Shown: positions 1 to 8,567, numbered from the stretch's first letter. The stretch: 64,000 nucleotides of DNA from Sphingomonas sp. AOB5 (GCF_029433115.1 NZ_JARNTV010000005.1:1-64000); one strand, 5' to 3'. Translations and numbers: made by a program. The notes: generated by a model from the letters alone, not told the origin.

Positions 1-766
1 CGCGGGCCGGGCCCGCGGTCGCGCCGCCGCCGGCACCGGGCACATTGGCCGCGGTGCCCGACATCTGGGCGTTGATCGTGTTGAGCGCGCTCTGTGCCGC
101 CGCCAGATCCGAATCGACCTGCGCAAGCTGCTGACGTGCCTGGCTCATCCGCTCGCTGAGCGAACCGGTGCCCGGCAGGGAACCGAGATAGCGGGCCTGG
201 AAGTCTGCGCGTTTGGCATCGGCGTCCTGCAGCGCCTTCTGGCGCGAAGCGATCTGCTCGTCGAGGAAGCGCAGCGACGCGCTGGTCTCGTCGCGCGAGC
301 CGGCCAGATTGTCCTCGATGAACAGGTCGATCAGCTTCTGCGCGATCTGCTTGGCCAGACGGCCATTGCCCGCGGTGACGGTGATCTCGAACAGATTGTC
401 CTGCTGGGCGGTGATCTTGATCATACCCTGCAGCGCCAGGATGCGATCCGCGACATCGCGATCGTTGGCGACCGTCTTGGCCAGATCGGTGCCGCGCACG
501 ACTTTCTCGAGGTTCATCGCCGAGGTGATCATCTGGCGGACCCGGTCGATATCGCGCTGCTGCGCCGCTTCAGTGATCGCATTGTCGGTCGGCAGGACCT
601 GACGCAGCTGCACCAGGACGCGCGCGTGGCTCTCATATTTGTTGGGCATCTGCGACACGACCAGCCAGCCCGCGAGGCACAGCCCCCAGGCGACCGCCAG
701 TGCGATCCACCGGCGCATCCAGACCGCGTGGATCGCGGCGCGAATCTCGTCGAAGATGCTGCCCAT
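1..766 (-). CDS. XrtA-system polysaccharide chain length determinant (Wzz/GumC type), C-terminus cut by window edge
   Basis: Inner-membrane co-polymerase-type protein that sets exopolysaccharide chain length. I translated it by hand from the ATG at 766 (MGSIFDEIRAAIHAVWMRRW). An N-terminal membrane segment lies at about residues 19-38, followed by a Wzz-type periplasmic part (VSQMPNKYESHARVLVQLRQ, then a region with NLFEITVTAGNG) and a coiled-coil stretch (FLDEQIASRQKALQDADAKR). The reading frame runs off base 1, so the length is unknown. It starts 4 bp after the export lipoprotein stop, so the two are co-transcribed. The family is the PEP-CTERM/exosortase chain-length protein (TIGR03007-like), which fits the XrtA genes that follow. 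A generic Wzz assignment is the only alternative. Confidence 0.85.
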   Translation of the reverse strand, partial: MGSIFDEIRAAIHAVWMRRWIALAVAWGLCLAGWLVVSQMPNKYESHARVLVQLRQVLPTDNAITEAAQQRDIDRVRQMITSAMNLEKVVRGTDLAKTVANDRDVADRILALQGMIKITAQQDNLFEITVTAGNGRLAKQIAQKLIDLFIEDNLAGSRDETSASLRFLDEQIASRQKALQDADAKRADFQARYLGSLPGTGSLSERMSQARQQLAQVDSDLAAAQSALNTINAQMSGTAANVPGAGGGATAGPAR

Positions 767-770
767 CAGC

Positions 771-1418
771 TCAGAACATGCTTTCCGGGATGATGATGAC
801 GTCACCCGGCTCGAGCTTCACATTCGCCGAGACGTCGCCATTCTTCAGCAGATCGCCCAGACGCAGACGGTATTCCACCTGACGGCCGGTGCGCTTGTCG
901 TTGCGGATCAGCCGCGCGCGGTTGCCCGACGCGAACTCGGACAGGCCGCCGACCGAGATCATCGCGTCGAGCAAGGTCATGCTGGCGCGATACGGCACCA
1001 GCGCCGGCTTTTCGGCCGCACCGACGATGCGGATCTGCTGGCTCGGGACGCCGGCCGCATTCTCGATGATCACCGAGACGATCGGGTCCTTGATATATTC
1101 GCTGAGCGCATAGCGCAGGTCGTCGGCCAGCATCGCAGGCGTCTTGCCCACGGCCGGCATGTCGTTGATCAGCGGCGTGGTGATACGGCCATCGGGGCGC
1201 ACGGTGACCTTCGCCGAGAGATCAGGATTGCGCCACACGAAGATGTTGAGCTGGTCCGACGGGCCGATGACATATTCCTCGCTCGGCGCCTCGCGGCTGC
1301 CGACGAGCGTCGCGGAGGGAAGCTCGGGGCGTCCGCCCCCGCCTCCGACACAGCCCGAAAGGGCCAGCGCAGCCATCAGCGGCGCCGCGACAATCTTGCT
1401 CTTACCGAAGAAACGCAT
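771..1418 (-). CDS. XrtA-system polysaccharide export lipoprotein (Wza/Poly_export family)
   Basis: A 215-residue outer-membrane export lipoprotein. It has a type II signal peptide with lipobox LSGC (Cys about residue 23), a Gly-rich linker, a Poly_export domain (YVIGPSDQLNIFVWRNPDLS) and a SLBB-like second domain ending GDVIIIPESMF. It is shorter than E. coli Wza (about 380 residues), as is usual for the PEP-CTERM-associated export family (TIGR03027-like). It lies 4 bp upstream of the chain-length determinant, and together they would make the periplasmic and outer-membrane part of the exopolysaccharide secretion path. The 203 bp upstream (1419-1621) hold no gene and presumably the operon promoter; I see no clear operator there. 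Confidence 0.9.
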   Translation of the reverse strand: MRFFGKSKIVAAPLMAALALSGCVGGGGGRPELPSATLVGSREAPSEEYVIGPSDQLNIFVWRNPDLSAKVTVRPDGRITTPLINDMPAVGKTPAMLADDLRYALSEYIKDPIVSVIIENAAGVPSQQIRIVGAAEKPALVPYRASMTLLDAMISVGGLSEFASGNRARLIRNDKRTGRQVEYRLRLGDLLKNGDVSANVKLEPGDVIIIPESMF

Positions 1419-1621
1419 GCTCGAGCTCCCTTCCGAGCGCAGGCATTCGCAACCGACGTCTCGGCCGCACCCGTGCTGGATCGGGGAAAGCTATGGAGCG
1501 GTAGAGGTAAACATACCGTTAGGGGTTGGCCGGAATTGCGAGGAAATGCGGCCTTGGCCGACCGGCGCCTTCTCACAACCTCCCGGGCCTGTCCCGCGGC
1601 GGGAACATGGCTCGATTCGGG

Positions 1622-2662
1622 CTATTTGAGCGAATAGGGCAAGGATATCGTCAACGAGGATTGCGGCGCCATGTTTCCAGCCGGACGGAACCGGACATGC
1701 GTCACCGCCCCCTGCGAAGCGCTGTCTCCGGCGACCGGCAGATGGCCCCAGGTCGCGCCGCCATCGGAGGAGAAATCGACATCGTCGGTGGTGCTGCCGG
1801 GCGCAGCATAGCTCAACGTCAGGCCCGAGGCGGGATTGCCCTGGCGCGTCTGGATCACCGGGCCTAGACCCGTGCCGTCGCCATCCAGCACAATCGCCAG
1901 CCGGTTCGGCGTCGGGAGCTGGACCTTCAGCACCCCCGGTTCCAGCGGCACGATATCGGTATTGGTGATCGTCACGCTGATCCGTCGCTTGCTGCGCGGA
2001 ATCGCCTTCGGATTGAGGATGCCTTCGATCGGGTTCCACAATGTCACGCCGGTCTCGACCATGACCGTTGGCGGCTTGTGCGCCACGGTCAGCGTGACAT
2101 TGACGGTGGCTGACTTACCCCCACTGTCGGGCGCGCCGATGCACAGGCCGAGAAGGCCGATGCCCGAGCAGAAATACCAGTCCCACCGGATCGAAAAGCT
2201 GCCGGTATAGGTACCCGGCGCGACATAGCCCTCGGTTGCCAGCTTGAAATGGACCGGAACATCGATCGCGCCGTTGCCGAAAAGGTTCAGCAGATTGAGC
2301 AGCGTGCCGTTGATGTAATAGGCCTCGGTACCCGGCTTCAACTCGTTGGTGCCGGCGGCATCGGCATAGAGCTTGAACGGCACGGTATCCGCGGTCGTCG
2401 CTGAACTAAGCTTCAGCACCGTATCGGCGGGCACAGTTGCCTTGAGGAAATTGCCGCTGAGCAGGGTCAGGATGTTGGCGCTGCTGCAGCTGAACCCGCC
2501 CAGGGTCGGCGTCAGGGGCACTGCCGCCGCCTTGAGCGCGGCAGGGGAATGGCTGCCTACCGAGACGTTGGTGGGCGTCGTGACGTCGCAGGCAAGCGCA
2601 TTGGCCGGCGCGAGTCCGAGGACCCATGCCGCCAGCATGATCGGGTAGGTCCTGAAACGCAT
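1622..2662 (-). CDS. secreted two-domain protein with spore-coat-U/CsuA-B-like N-terminal domain
   Basis: 346 residues from the ATG at 2662, chosen because it opens a clean Sec signal peptide (MRFRTYPIMLAAWVLGLAPA, cleavage after ANALA). The mature N-terminal half starts with Cys (CDVTT), has a second Cys in GGFSCSS, and repeats the pattern of spore-coat-U/archaic pilus subunits (VPFKLYADAAGT, then VAPGTYTGSFSIRWDW). The second half is another beta-rich domain (ISVTITNTDIVPLEPGVLKV) ending ISLPYSLK. Function is not known. Its place between the polysaccharide export gene and the XrtA decarboxylase suggests a surface or matrix protein, but no usher or chaperone gene is nearby. The domain call is by pattern only and could be wrong in detail. 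Confidence 0.6.
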   Translation of the reverse strand: MRFRTYPIMLAAWVLGLAPANALACDVTTPTNVSVGSHSPAALKAAAVPLTPTLGGFSCSSANILTLLSGNFLKATVPADTVLKLSSATTADTVPFKLYADAAGTNELKPGTEAYYINGTLLNLLNLFGNGAIDVPVHFKLATEGYVAPGTYTGSFSIRWDWYFCSGIGLLGLCIGAPDSGGKSATVNVTLTVAHKPPTVMVETGVTLWNPIEGILNPKAIPRSKRRISVTITNTDIVPLEPGVLKVQLPTPNRLAIVLDGDGTGLGPVIQTRQGNPASGLTLSYAAPGSTTDDVDFSSDGGATWGHLPVAGDSASQGAVTHVRFRPAGNMAPQSSLTISLPYSLK

Positions 2663-2749
2663 CACGGCGCAGATAGGAGCTACTGCTTGCGCAAATCCCA
2701 CCGGCGCAACCGGTATTGCTACCTAAGCCGGGGCCGAAACGAAATCGGC

Positions 2750-3964
2750 TCAGGCGCCGACCAGCAGTTCCCTTGCCGCCGGATGGCCGAGGAATGCCGA
2801 TGGGCTGGCGGTGGGGCCATAGGCACCCGAGGCGAAGATCGCGATGATATTGCCGACTTCGGCTTTCGGCAGTGCGACGCGGTCGCCCAGCCGGTCGAGC
2901 GGGGTGCACAAGGGACCGACGACCGAGGCGACCTCTTCGGGCGCAGCGCCGATCTTGCCCGCCACCGCGACCGGATAATTGCGCTTCACCACCGTGCCGA
3001 AATTGCCCGAGGCGGCGAGATGGTGGTTCAGGCCGCCATCTATGACGAGAAAGGTCTCGCCGCCGCTTTCCTTGCGATCGATCACGCGGGCAAGATAGAC
3101 CCCGGCCTCACCGACCAGCCAGCGGCCCAGTTCGATGGCAAAGCGGCTGTTCGCCAGCATCGGCGAACGGCGCTCCAGCTGGAAGCCGAGCGCGCGGCCG
3201 ATGGCCTCGACATCGACCGGCGTATCGCCCGAGAAATAGGGGATACCGAAGCCGCCGCCGAGATTGACCAAAGGCGGACCGGCGTCGATTTCCGCCGCGA
3301 GCCGCCCGGCCAGCGCCAGCGTCAGCGCCTGACTCTCGCTGATCGCCGCCGAATCGAGCGATTGCGAGCCGGAAAAGATGTGGAAGCCCTGCCAGTCGGC
3401 ACCTGCCGCGATCAGCTGCTTCACCAGTGCGGGCACGCGTTCGGCATCGACGCCGAAGGGCGAGGCACGGCCGCCCATGCGCATGCCCGATCCACGCAGC
3501 TCGAAATCGGGGTTCACCCGCACCGCCAGGCGAGGCCGGACGCCCAGTCGATCGGCAATGGCAAGCGCGCGTACCGCTTCGCCTTCGGATTCGAGGTTGA
3601 TCGTCACGCCCGCGCGAATCGCGGCCTCCAGTTCGGCATCGCGCTTGCCCGGGCCGGCAAAGCTGATCGCTTGCGCCGCCATGACGCCAAGCGCCTTGTC
3701 CAACTCGCCCGCCGAGGCGACGTCCATGCCGTCGACCAGCGGCGCGATCGCGGCCAGCAATTCGGGCATCGGATTGGCCTTGATCGCGAAATGCACGTCG
3801 ACACCGGCCGGAAGCGCCGCACGCAGCCGCGCAACCCGCGCCGCGATCATCGTGAAGTCATAGACGAACAGCGGCGTGCCGCCGGCTTGCGCGATCCATT
3901 GCTCGGCGGGGAAGCCGTTCGCGAACTCGGCCGGGATCGGGCCGATGGCCTTGGCGCCGTTCAT
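2750..3964 (-). CDS. PLP-dependent decarboxylase, exosortase A system-associated
   Basis: 404 residues of the fold-type III ornithine/diaminopimelate decarboxylase family. The PLP lysine lies in HFAIKANPMP (Lys about 62), the glycine-rich phosphate-binding loop in NLGGGFGIPYF, and the substrate-binding cysteine motif in VVGPLCTPLDRLGD near the C-terminus. Close neighbours are the acyl-CoA ligase, acyl carrier protein and two hydrolases that travel with exosortase A, so this is the TIGR03099-type member and not a lysine-biosynthesis LysA. Its start codon overlaps the ligase stop by 4 bp (3961-3964), pointing to translational coupling. The substrate is not established; the gene set is thought to make a small amine- or amino-acid-derived group for the exopolysaccharide. 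Confidence 0.9.
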   Translation of the reverse strand: MNGAKAIGPIPAEFANGFPAEQWIAQAGGTPLFVYDFTMIAARVARLRAALPAGVDVHFAIKANPMPELLAAIAPLVDGMDVASAGELDKALGVMAAQAISFAGPGKRDAELEAAIRAGVTINLESEGEAVRALAIADRLGVRPRLAVRVNPDFELRGSGMRMGGRASPFGVDAERVPALVKQLIAAGADWQGFHIFSGSQSLDSAAISESQALTLALAGRLAAEIDAGPPLVNLGGGFGIPYFSGDTPVDVEAIGRALGFQLERRSPMLANSRFAIELGRWLVGEAGVYLARVIDRKESGGETFLVIDGGLNHHLAASGNFGTVVKRNYPVAVAGKIGAAPEEVASVVGPLCTPLDRLGDRVALPKAEVGNIIAIFASGAYGPTASPSAFLGHPAARELLVGA

Positions 3965-5463
3965 GCCAGTTCCCCCTTCAGTGCCGCGCGGTCGAGCTTG
4001 CCATTGGCGTTGCGCGGCATGGTTTCGCGCCAGTCGTAACGCATGGGCTGCATGAAGCTGGGCAGTTCGCGCCGCAAGCGCTCGCGCAGCGACGCCTCGG
4101 CAAGTGCCGGATCGCCCTTGGCGCGCGCGACCACCACGATGGCCTGCCCCAGCCGCTCGTCCTTCACCCCGAACGCCGCCGCCTCGGCCGCCTCGCCACC
4201 CGACAGCACGGCTTCCTCGACTTCGGTGGGACTGATGCGATTGCCCGCGGATTTGATCATCTCGTCGTCACGCCCCACGAAGCGCAGCAGCCCGTCCGTG
4301 CCCTCGCTCACCGTGTCGCCGGACCAGACTGCCATCCCGCCGCTCGCCGCGAAGTCCGGCGCGTCGCGGAAGCGCTGGGCGGTGCGTTCGGGATCCTGCC
4401 AGTAACCCTGCGCGACCAGCGGCCCGGCATGGACCAGCTCGCCCGGTTCGCCCGGCGCGGCGCGGCTGCCGTCGGGGCGGACGATCATGATCTCGGCAAA
4501 GGGAATCGCGCGGCCCATCGAATCGGGATTGGCGTCGACCAGATCGGGATCGAGATAGGTGGAGCGAAACGCCTCGGTCAGCCCGTACATCGGATAGAGC
4601 CGCGCGTTGGGGAAACGCTCGCGCAGCCCGCGGACCATCGGCGTCGTCAGCGCACCGCCCGAGTTGGTGAGGCGCCGCAGCTTCAGCGCAGTCTCGCCCC
4701 ATTCGGCCTCAAGCACCTGCACCCAGAGCGGCGGGACGCCCGCCAGCGTCGTCGCATCGAACCGCTCGACCGCCTTCACCACATCGCGCGCGGTGAGGTA
4801 ATCGAGCGGGATCACCCGGGCACCGCCATACCAGGTGGAAAGCAGCTGGTTCTGCCCATAATCGAAGCTGAGCGGCAGCACGCCGAGCACGCGATCTTCA
4901 GACTCGATCTTAAGATAGTGCGAGACGCTGACCGCACCGAGCCACAGATTCGCGTGGCTGAGCATCACCCCCTTGGGCCGTCCGGTCGAACCGGAGGTGT
5001 AGAGGATCGCGGCAAGCGCAGCAGGATCGGCGGACGAGGGCGGCAGCACGTCGTCGCTCGCCAGTTCCTCCTCGGTGACGATCCGGCAACCCTCTGGCAC
5101 ATCGCCCGGCTCCAGCGCAGCGATGCGGCCGGGCTGCGTCACCAGGATGCGCGCGCCGCTGTTGGCCAGGATATGGGCGACCTGATGGCGTTTCAGAACC
5201 GGGTTGACCGGCACATGCACCAGCCCCGCACGCGGCGCGGCAAGGGGCATCAGGCAGGCGGTGCGGGTCTTGGGCAGCCAGCTTGCCACGCGGTCGCCCG
5301 CCGACAGCCCCTGCCCGCTCAGCCAATGCGCCATACCGCCGACCGCGGCCTCAAGCCCCCCGAAATCGAGCGTTCCGGCCTTATCTTCCAGCGCCACGGC
5401 GTCGCTCGCGCCACGCAAGGTCAGCGTGTCGATCGGCCTCGGAATGGGGTCGAGCGGCGTCAT
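3961..5463 (-). CDS. acyl-CoA ligase (AMP-forming), exosortase A system-associated
   Basis: 500 residues of the ANL adenylating superfamily. The nucleotide loop is ILYTSGSTGRPKGVMLSHAN, the adenine-binding motif PMYGLTEAF, a SGDTV core motif follows, and the catalytic lysine is in the C-terminal NGKLDRAAL. The ATG at 5463 (MTPLDPIPRP) gives a normal family length; the frame is open further upstream, but that part has no family similarity and would run through the divergent acyl carrier protein gene. It probably adenylates a small acid and loads it on the acyl carrier protein encoded divergently at 5536. It overlaps the downstream decarboxylase by 4 bp. The family is TIGR03098-like. Confidence 0.9.
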   Translation of the reverse strand: MTPLDPIPRPIDTLTLRGASDAVALEDKAGTLDFGGLEAAVGGMAHWLSGQGLSAGDRVASWLPKTRTACLMPLAAPRAGLVHVPVNPVLKRHQVAHILANSGARILVTQPGRIAALEPGDVPEGCRIVTEEELASDDVLPPSSADPAALAAILYTSGSTGRPKGVMLSHANLWLGAVSVSHYLKIESEDRVLGVLPLSFDYGQNQLLSTWYGGARVIPLDYLTARDVVKAVERFDATTLAGVPPLWVQVLEAEWGETALKLRRLTNSGGALTTPMVRGLRERFPNARLYPMYGLTEAFRSTYLDPDLVDANPDSMGRAIPFAEIMIVRPDGSRAAPGEPGELVHAGPLVAQGYWQDPERTAQRFRDAPDFAASGGMAVWSGDTVSEGTDGLLRFVGRDDEMIKSAGNRISPTEVEEAVLSGGEAAEAAAFGVKDERLGQAIVVVARAKGDPALAEASLRERLRRELPSFMQPMRYDWRETMPRNANGKLDRAALKGELA

Positions 5464-5535
5464 GGAGCGACCATATACTTGGCAGCACCTTCGCCAACCC
5501 TTACGGGAGCGAAAATTTGTCGCAGGGGAAGTCCA
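5464..5535. promoter_or_regulatory. divergent promoter region of the XrtA gene set
   Basis: This 72-bp gap separates the minus-strand ligase/decarboxylase pair from the plus-strand carrier protein/hydrolase set and must carry both promoters. A Shine-Dalgarno-like AGGGGAA at 5524-5530 decides the TTG start at 5536. I see no convincing operator palindrome. Confidence 0.5.
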
Positions 5536-5808
5536 TTGCAGCCCGACGGCTATGTCGAAGTCGAGAATACCGTTCGCGGCGTGTTGCGCGACGTGCTGGG
5601 AATCAGCGCCGATCGCGCCGCCGCGTTCGATGAGACCACGCCGTTGTTCGGCGCCCTGCCCGAGCTGGATTCGCTCGCGGTGGCAGGCGTGCTGACCGAG
5701 CTTGAGGATCGCCTGGGCATCCTGATCGAAGACGACGAAGTCGATGGCGAGATGCTGGAGACGTTCGGCGCGCTCACCCGCTTCGCCGCGGACAAGGCCC
5801 TGACATGA
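5536..5808 (+). CDS. acyl carrier protein-like phosphopantetheine-binding protein, exosortase A-associated
   Basis: 90 residues. The start is TTG, chosen because AGGGGAA lies 5 bp upstream and because the ATG-led frame far upstream is only the open antisense frame of the ligase gene. The helix II phosphopantetheine site is LPELDSLAVAG, with Ser about residue 46. The acidic composition and 80-90-residue length are normal for an acyl carrier protein. It is the likely partner of the divergent acyl-CoA ligase. The stop overlaps the next start by 4 bp (ATGA at 5805-5808), so it is coupled to hydrolase 2. Confidence 0.85.
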   Translation: MQPDGYVEVENTVRGVLRDVLGISADRAAAFDETTPLFGALPELDSLAVAGVLTELEDRLGILIEDDEVDGEMLETFGALTRFAADKALT

Positions 5809-6524
5809 TCGATCATTACGACTGGGCGGGCGGCCGCGAAGCGATGCTGTGCTTCGGACCCGATACCGGCCCGGTCGTGGTGGCGGCGCTGCCGCTGTTC
5901 GAGGAAGCGAACCGCACGCGCGCGTTCGTGGTGACGATCCTGCGTGCCTTGGCGGAACGCGGGATTGCGAGCGCGCTGCCCGATCTGCCGGGAACGGGCG
6001 AGAGCCTGTTGCCCACCGAAGCGGCCACGATGCTGCGGCTACGCGAGGCATATCAGGCGGCGGCACAGCGTTTTGCGGATCGCGGCACCTATGCGGTGTC
6101 GTTGCGCAGCGGCACGCTGCTCGATGCCCTTGGTGACGTGCGCGGGCGCTGGCACCTGACGCCGCAGACCGGATCGGAGCTGCTGCGCGAACTGACCCGG
6201 ATCAAGCAGGCCGAGGTCGGCGAGACGCCGAAGCTGCGCGGTTACTGGTATCTCGATTCGAGCCTGCCAGAAGAAAGCGCGGACCCGCCGGTGGCGATCG
6301 CCGGCAATCTGGTTTCGGCCGAGCTGCTGACCGATCTGGGCGCGGCGATCCCGTTCGACGGCGAACAGCTACGCACGGTGCGGCTGGAAACCGATCCGAA
6401 GCCCGCCGACCTCAAAGCTCCGGGTAGCCCGCTATGGCGCCGCGCCGAACCCGACAATGATCCAACACTGGCCGAACTTTTGGCCGTCGATATCGCGGCA
6501 TGGGTGCGCACATGCGAAGGCTGA
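5805..6524 (+). CDS. alpha/beta hydrolase, exosortase A system-associated, type 2
   Basis: 239 residues, similar to the TIGR03101-type hydrolase that sits beside exosortase A gene sets. The N-terminal part (VVVAALPLFEEANRTRAFVV) and LPDLPGTGES fit an alpha/beta hydrolase fold. I do not see a standard GxSxG elbow: the corresponding stretch reads YAVSLRSGTLL, so activity as an ordinary esterase is doubtful. It overlaps the acyl carrier protein by 4 bp upstream and hydrolase 1 downstream, so all three are one operon. The substrate is unknown, presumably an intermediate held on the carrier protein. Confidence 0.8.
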   Translation: MIDHYDWAGGREAMLCFGPDTGPVVVAALPLFEEANRTRAFVVTILRALAERGIASALPDLPGTGESLLPTEAATMLRLREAYQAAAQRFADRGTYAVSLRSGTLLDALGDVRGRWHLTPQTGSELLRELTRIKQAEVGETPKLRGYWYLDSSLPEESADPPVAIAGNLVSAELLTDLGAAIPFDGEQLRTVRLETDPKPADLKAPGSPLWRRAEPDNDPTLAELLAVDIAAWVRTCEG

Positions 6525-7309
6525 TCGAATTTCCCTGCGCGGGCGAGAGCCTCGCCGCAACGCTCGACGAAGCAGCAGGCACCACCGGCCTGCTGATTGT
6601 TTCCGGCGGCAACGAGGTCCGCATGGGCGCGCATCGCGGCATGGCGCTGCTTGCGGCGCGCGTGGCGGGCGAGCTCGGCGCGCCGGTGTTCCGCTATGAC
6701 CGGCGCGGGGTCGGGGATTCGACCGGCAGCAATGGCGGGTTCGAAAGCACCGCCGAAGACATTGCCGCGGCGGTCGCCGCCTTCCGCGCCGAAGCAACGG
6801 GGGTCACGCGCGTCGTCGCGTTCGGCAATTGCGATGCGGCCACCGCCTTGGCGATGTTCGGCCCCGCGTCCGGCGTAGACGCACTGCTGATCGCCAACCC
6901 CTGGGTGATCGAAGCGACCGACGATCTGCCCCCCGCCGCCGCGATCCGCGCCCGCTATGCCGAACGGTTACGCGATCCCAAGGAATGGCTGAGACTGATC
7001 CGTGGCGGCGTGAATATCGATAAGTTGTTCAAAGGCTTGCTGAAGGCAGCCAAGAAGCCGTCGCAACCGCCCGCCAGCCTGCCCGCACGCCTCGCCGCCG
7101 CCATGAAGGCCAGCAAGCTCCCCATAACGATCCTGATCGCGAGCGGCGACAACACCGCCATCGCCTTCATCGATGCGTGGAAGGGAGCGGCGTTCGACGC
7201 CGCGCGCGAGCGGACGACGGTGATCGAACTGACCAGCGACAGCCACAGCTTTGCGAGCGTGGCTGACAAGGCGTGGCTGTTCGAACGGGTGCGCGAGGCG
7301 TTGATCTGA
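6512..7309 (+). CDS. alpha/beta hydrolase, exosortase A system-associated, type 1
   Basis: 265 residues from the ATG at 6512 (MRRLIEFPCAGESLAATLDE), which matches the usual N-terminus of the TIGR03100-type family; an in-frame ATG at 6500 is the alternative. Features are the oxyanion region VSGGNEVRMGAHRG, the strand-loop YDRRGVGDSTG, and an elbow-like VVAFGNCDAATAL in which Cys replaces the usual nucleophile Ser (G-N-C-D-A). The C-terminal SDSHSF supplies a candidate catalytic His. It overlaps hydrolase 2 by 13 bp. The Cys nucleophile is read directly; its use in catalysis is inference. Possible roles are thioester or ester hydrolysis in the XrtA pathway. Confidence 0.82.
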   Translation: MRRLIEFPCAGESLAATLDEAAGTTGLLIVSGGNEVRMGAHRGMALLAARVAGELGAPVFRYDRRGVGDSTGSNGGFESTAEDIAAAVAAFRAEATGVTRVVAFGNCDAATALAMFGPASGVDALLIANPWVIEATDDLPPAAAIRARYAERLRDPKEWLRLIRGGVNIDKLFKGLLKAAKKPSQPPASLPARLAAAMKASKLPITILIASGDNTAIAFIDAWKGAAFDAARERTTVIELTSDSHSFASVADKAWLFERVREALI

Positions 7310-7311
7310 TT

Positions 7312-7332
7312 CCCTCTCCCTTTGGGAGAGGG
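7312..7332. repeat. short palindrome CCCTCTCCC-ttt-GGGAGAGGG between convergent genes
   Basis: Perfect 9-bp arms with a 3-base loop, in the 28-bp gap between the hydrolase stop and the trxB stop. The same arms recur twice in the composite element at 14425-14557. There is no T-tract, so it may act as a bidirectional RNA 3'-end hairpin or be a small repetitive element. Confidence 0.7.
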
Positions 7333-7337
7333 CCTAT

Positions 7338-8309
7338 TTACTCCGCCGCTTGGACCACCTGCTCGAAATCCGCTTCCGCCAGGAACCGCTCGGCATCCAG
7401 CGCGGCCATGCAGCCGGTGCCGGCCGCGGTCACCGCCTGGCGGTACACCTTGTCCATCACGTCGCCGCACGCGAACACGCCCGGCACGCTGGTGCGGGTG
7501 CTGCCGGTCTCGACCTTGATGTACGAATCCTCGTCCAGCTCGAGATGCCCGCGGAACAGCTCGGTCGCCGGATGATGGCCGATCGCGACGAAGCCGCCAT
7601 CGACCTCGATCTGCGACAACTCGCCGGTCACCGTGTCCTTCAGTTCGATCGCGACCAACCCGTGCGGATCGCCACCGCCGATGAAGCGCGACACTTCCTT
7701 GTTCCACGACACCGTGATCTTCTCGTTCGCGAACAGGCGCTGCTGCAGGATCTTCTCGGCGCGGAAGCTGTCGCGGCGGTGGATCAGCGTGACGTCATGG
7801 CTATGGTTGGTGAGGTACAGAGCCTCCTCCACCGCAGTGTTGCCGCCACCGATCACCGCGACCTTCTTGCCGCGATAGAAGAAGCCGTCGCAGGTCGCGC
7901 AGGCGCTGACGCCCTTGCCCTTGAGCAGCTCTTCCGAGTCCATACCCAGCCATTTGGCCTGCGCGCCGGTTGCGATCACCAGCACGTCACCGACATAGAC
8001 ATTGCCGCCATCGCCGATCAGGCGGAATGGGCGCTGGGTCAGGTCGATATCGACGATGGTATCCCACATCATCTGCGCGCCGACATGCTCGGCCTGGGCC
8101 TGCATCTCCTCCATCAGCCACGGACCCTGGATCACGTCGCGGAAGCCGGGATAATTCTCGACATCGGTGGTGGTGGTCAGCTGGCCGCCGGGCTGGATGC
8201 CCTGCACGACGATCGGCGCGAGGCCGGCGCGCGCGCCATAGATGGCGGCGGAAAGGCCCGCCGGGCCCGAGCCGAGAATGAGCATGCGCGTGGAATGGGT
8301 AGCGGTCAT
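7338..8309 (-). CDS. trxB: thioredoxin-disulfide reductase
   Basis: 323 residues from the ATG at 8309 (MTATHSTRMLILGSGPAGLS); an upstream in-frame ATG would add 17 residues without family support. FAD-binding GSGPAGLSAAIYGA at the N-terminus, the redox-active CATC (Cys137 and Cys140), NADPH-binding VIGGGNTAVEEALYL, and the C-terminal FAD motif GVFACGDVMDKVYRQA are all present. It transfers electrons from NADPH to thioredoxin in the cytoplasm. Length and motifs are normal. It is convergent with the XrtA hydrolase and monocistronic as far as can be seen. Confidence 0.97.
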   Translation of the reverse strand: MTATHSTRMLILGSGPAGLSAAIYGARAGLAPIVVQGIQPGGQLTTTTDVENYPGFRDVIQGPWLMEEMQAQAEHVGAQMMWDTIVDIDLTQRPFRLIGDGGNVYVGDVLVIATGAQAKWLGMDSEELLKGKGVSACATCDGFFYRGKKVAVIGGGNTAVEEALYLTNHSHDVTLIHRRDSFRAEKILQQRLFANEKITVSWNKEVSRFIGGGDPHGLVAIELKDTVTGELSQIEVDGGFVAIGHHPATELFRGHLELDEDSYIKVETGSTRTSVPGVFACGDVMDKVYRQAVTAAGTGCMAALDAERFLAEADFEQVVQAAE

Positions 8310-8423
8310 CGAATCCGTCCGAAATTCATGTGGCCCGCATCTAGGAGGTGCGGGCGTCACGACGCAACATGGGGTTGCGCGGAAGGTTCGGCAAAGGCGG
8401 GAAAAGCTGTCGGGCGGCGAAGC

Positions 8424-8567
8424 TCAGCTTAGCGCGAACCAGGCGACCCAGCTCCAGAACACCGCCGATATCAGGATCGCGAGCAGCAATGCGGCTCCCG
8501 GCGGCAGGCTGCGGTCGCTATCGGACTCGAGCCACGACTCCGGAATCTCCGGCACATGTTTCGGCAT
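8424..8567 (-). CDS. tiny single-span membrane protein, paralogue 1
   Basis: 47 residues starting MPKHVPEIPESWLESDSDRS at the ATG at 8567, preceded closely by GGGAGGGGAA. A charged N-terminus is followed by RSLPPGAALLLAILISAVFW and then SWVAWFALS, giving one membrane span close to the C-terminus. The next gene (8673-8810) encodes the same plan with the shared core S-D-x-(D/E)-R-(S/A)-LPPG, hydrophobic stretch, F-W, A-W-F. The ATG at 8606 would extend it, but the ribosome-binding site favours 8567. I recognise no named family. Orientation suggests the two are co-transcribed, 105 bp apart. Confidence 0.65.
   Translation of the reverse strand: MPKHVPEIPESWLESDSDRSLPPGAALLLAILISAVFWSWVAWFALS

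Noticed and set aside
4429..5535. N-terminal extension of the acyl carrier protein frame
   Set aside because: It is antisense to the acyl-CoA ligase and has no family similarity; the TTG at 5536 with AGGGGAA gives a normal carrier protein.
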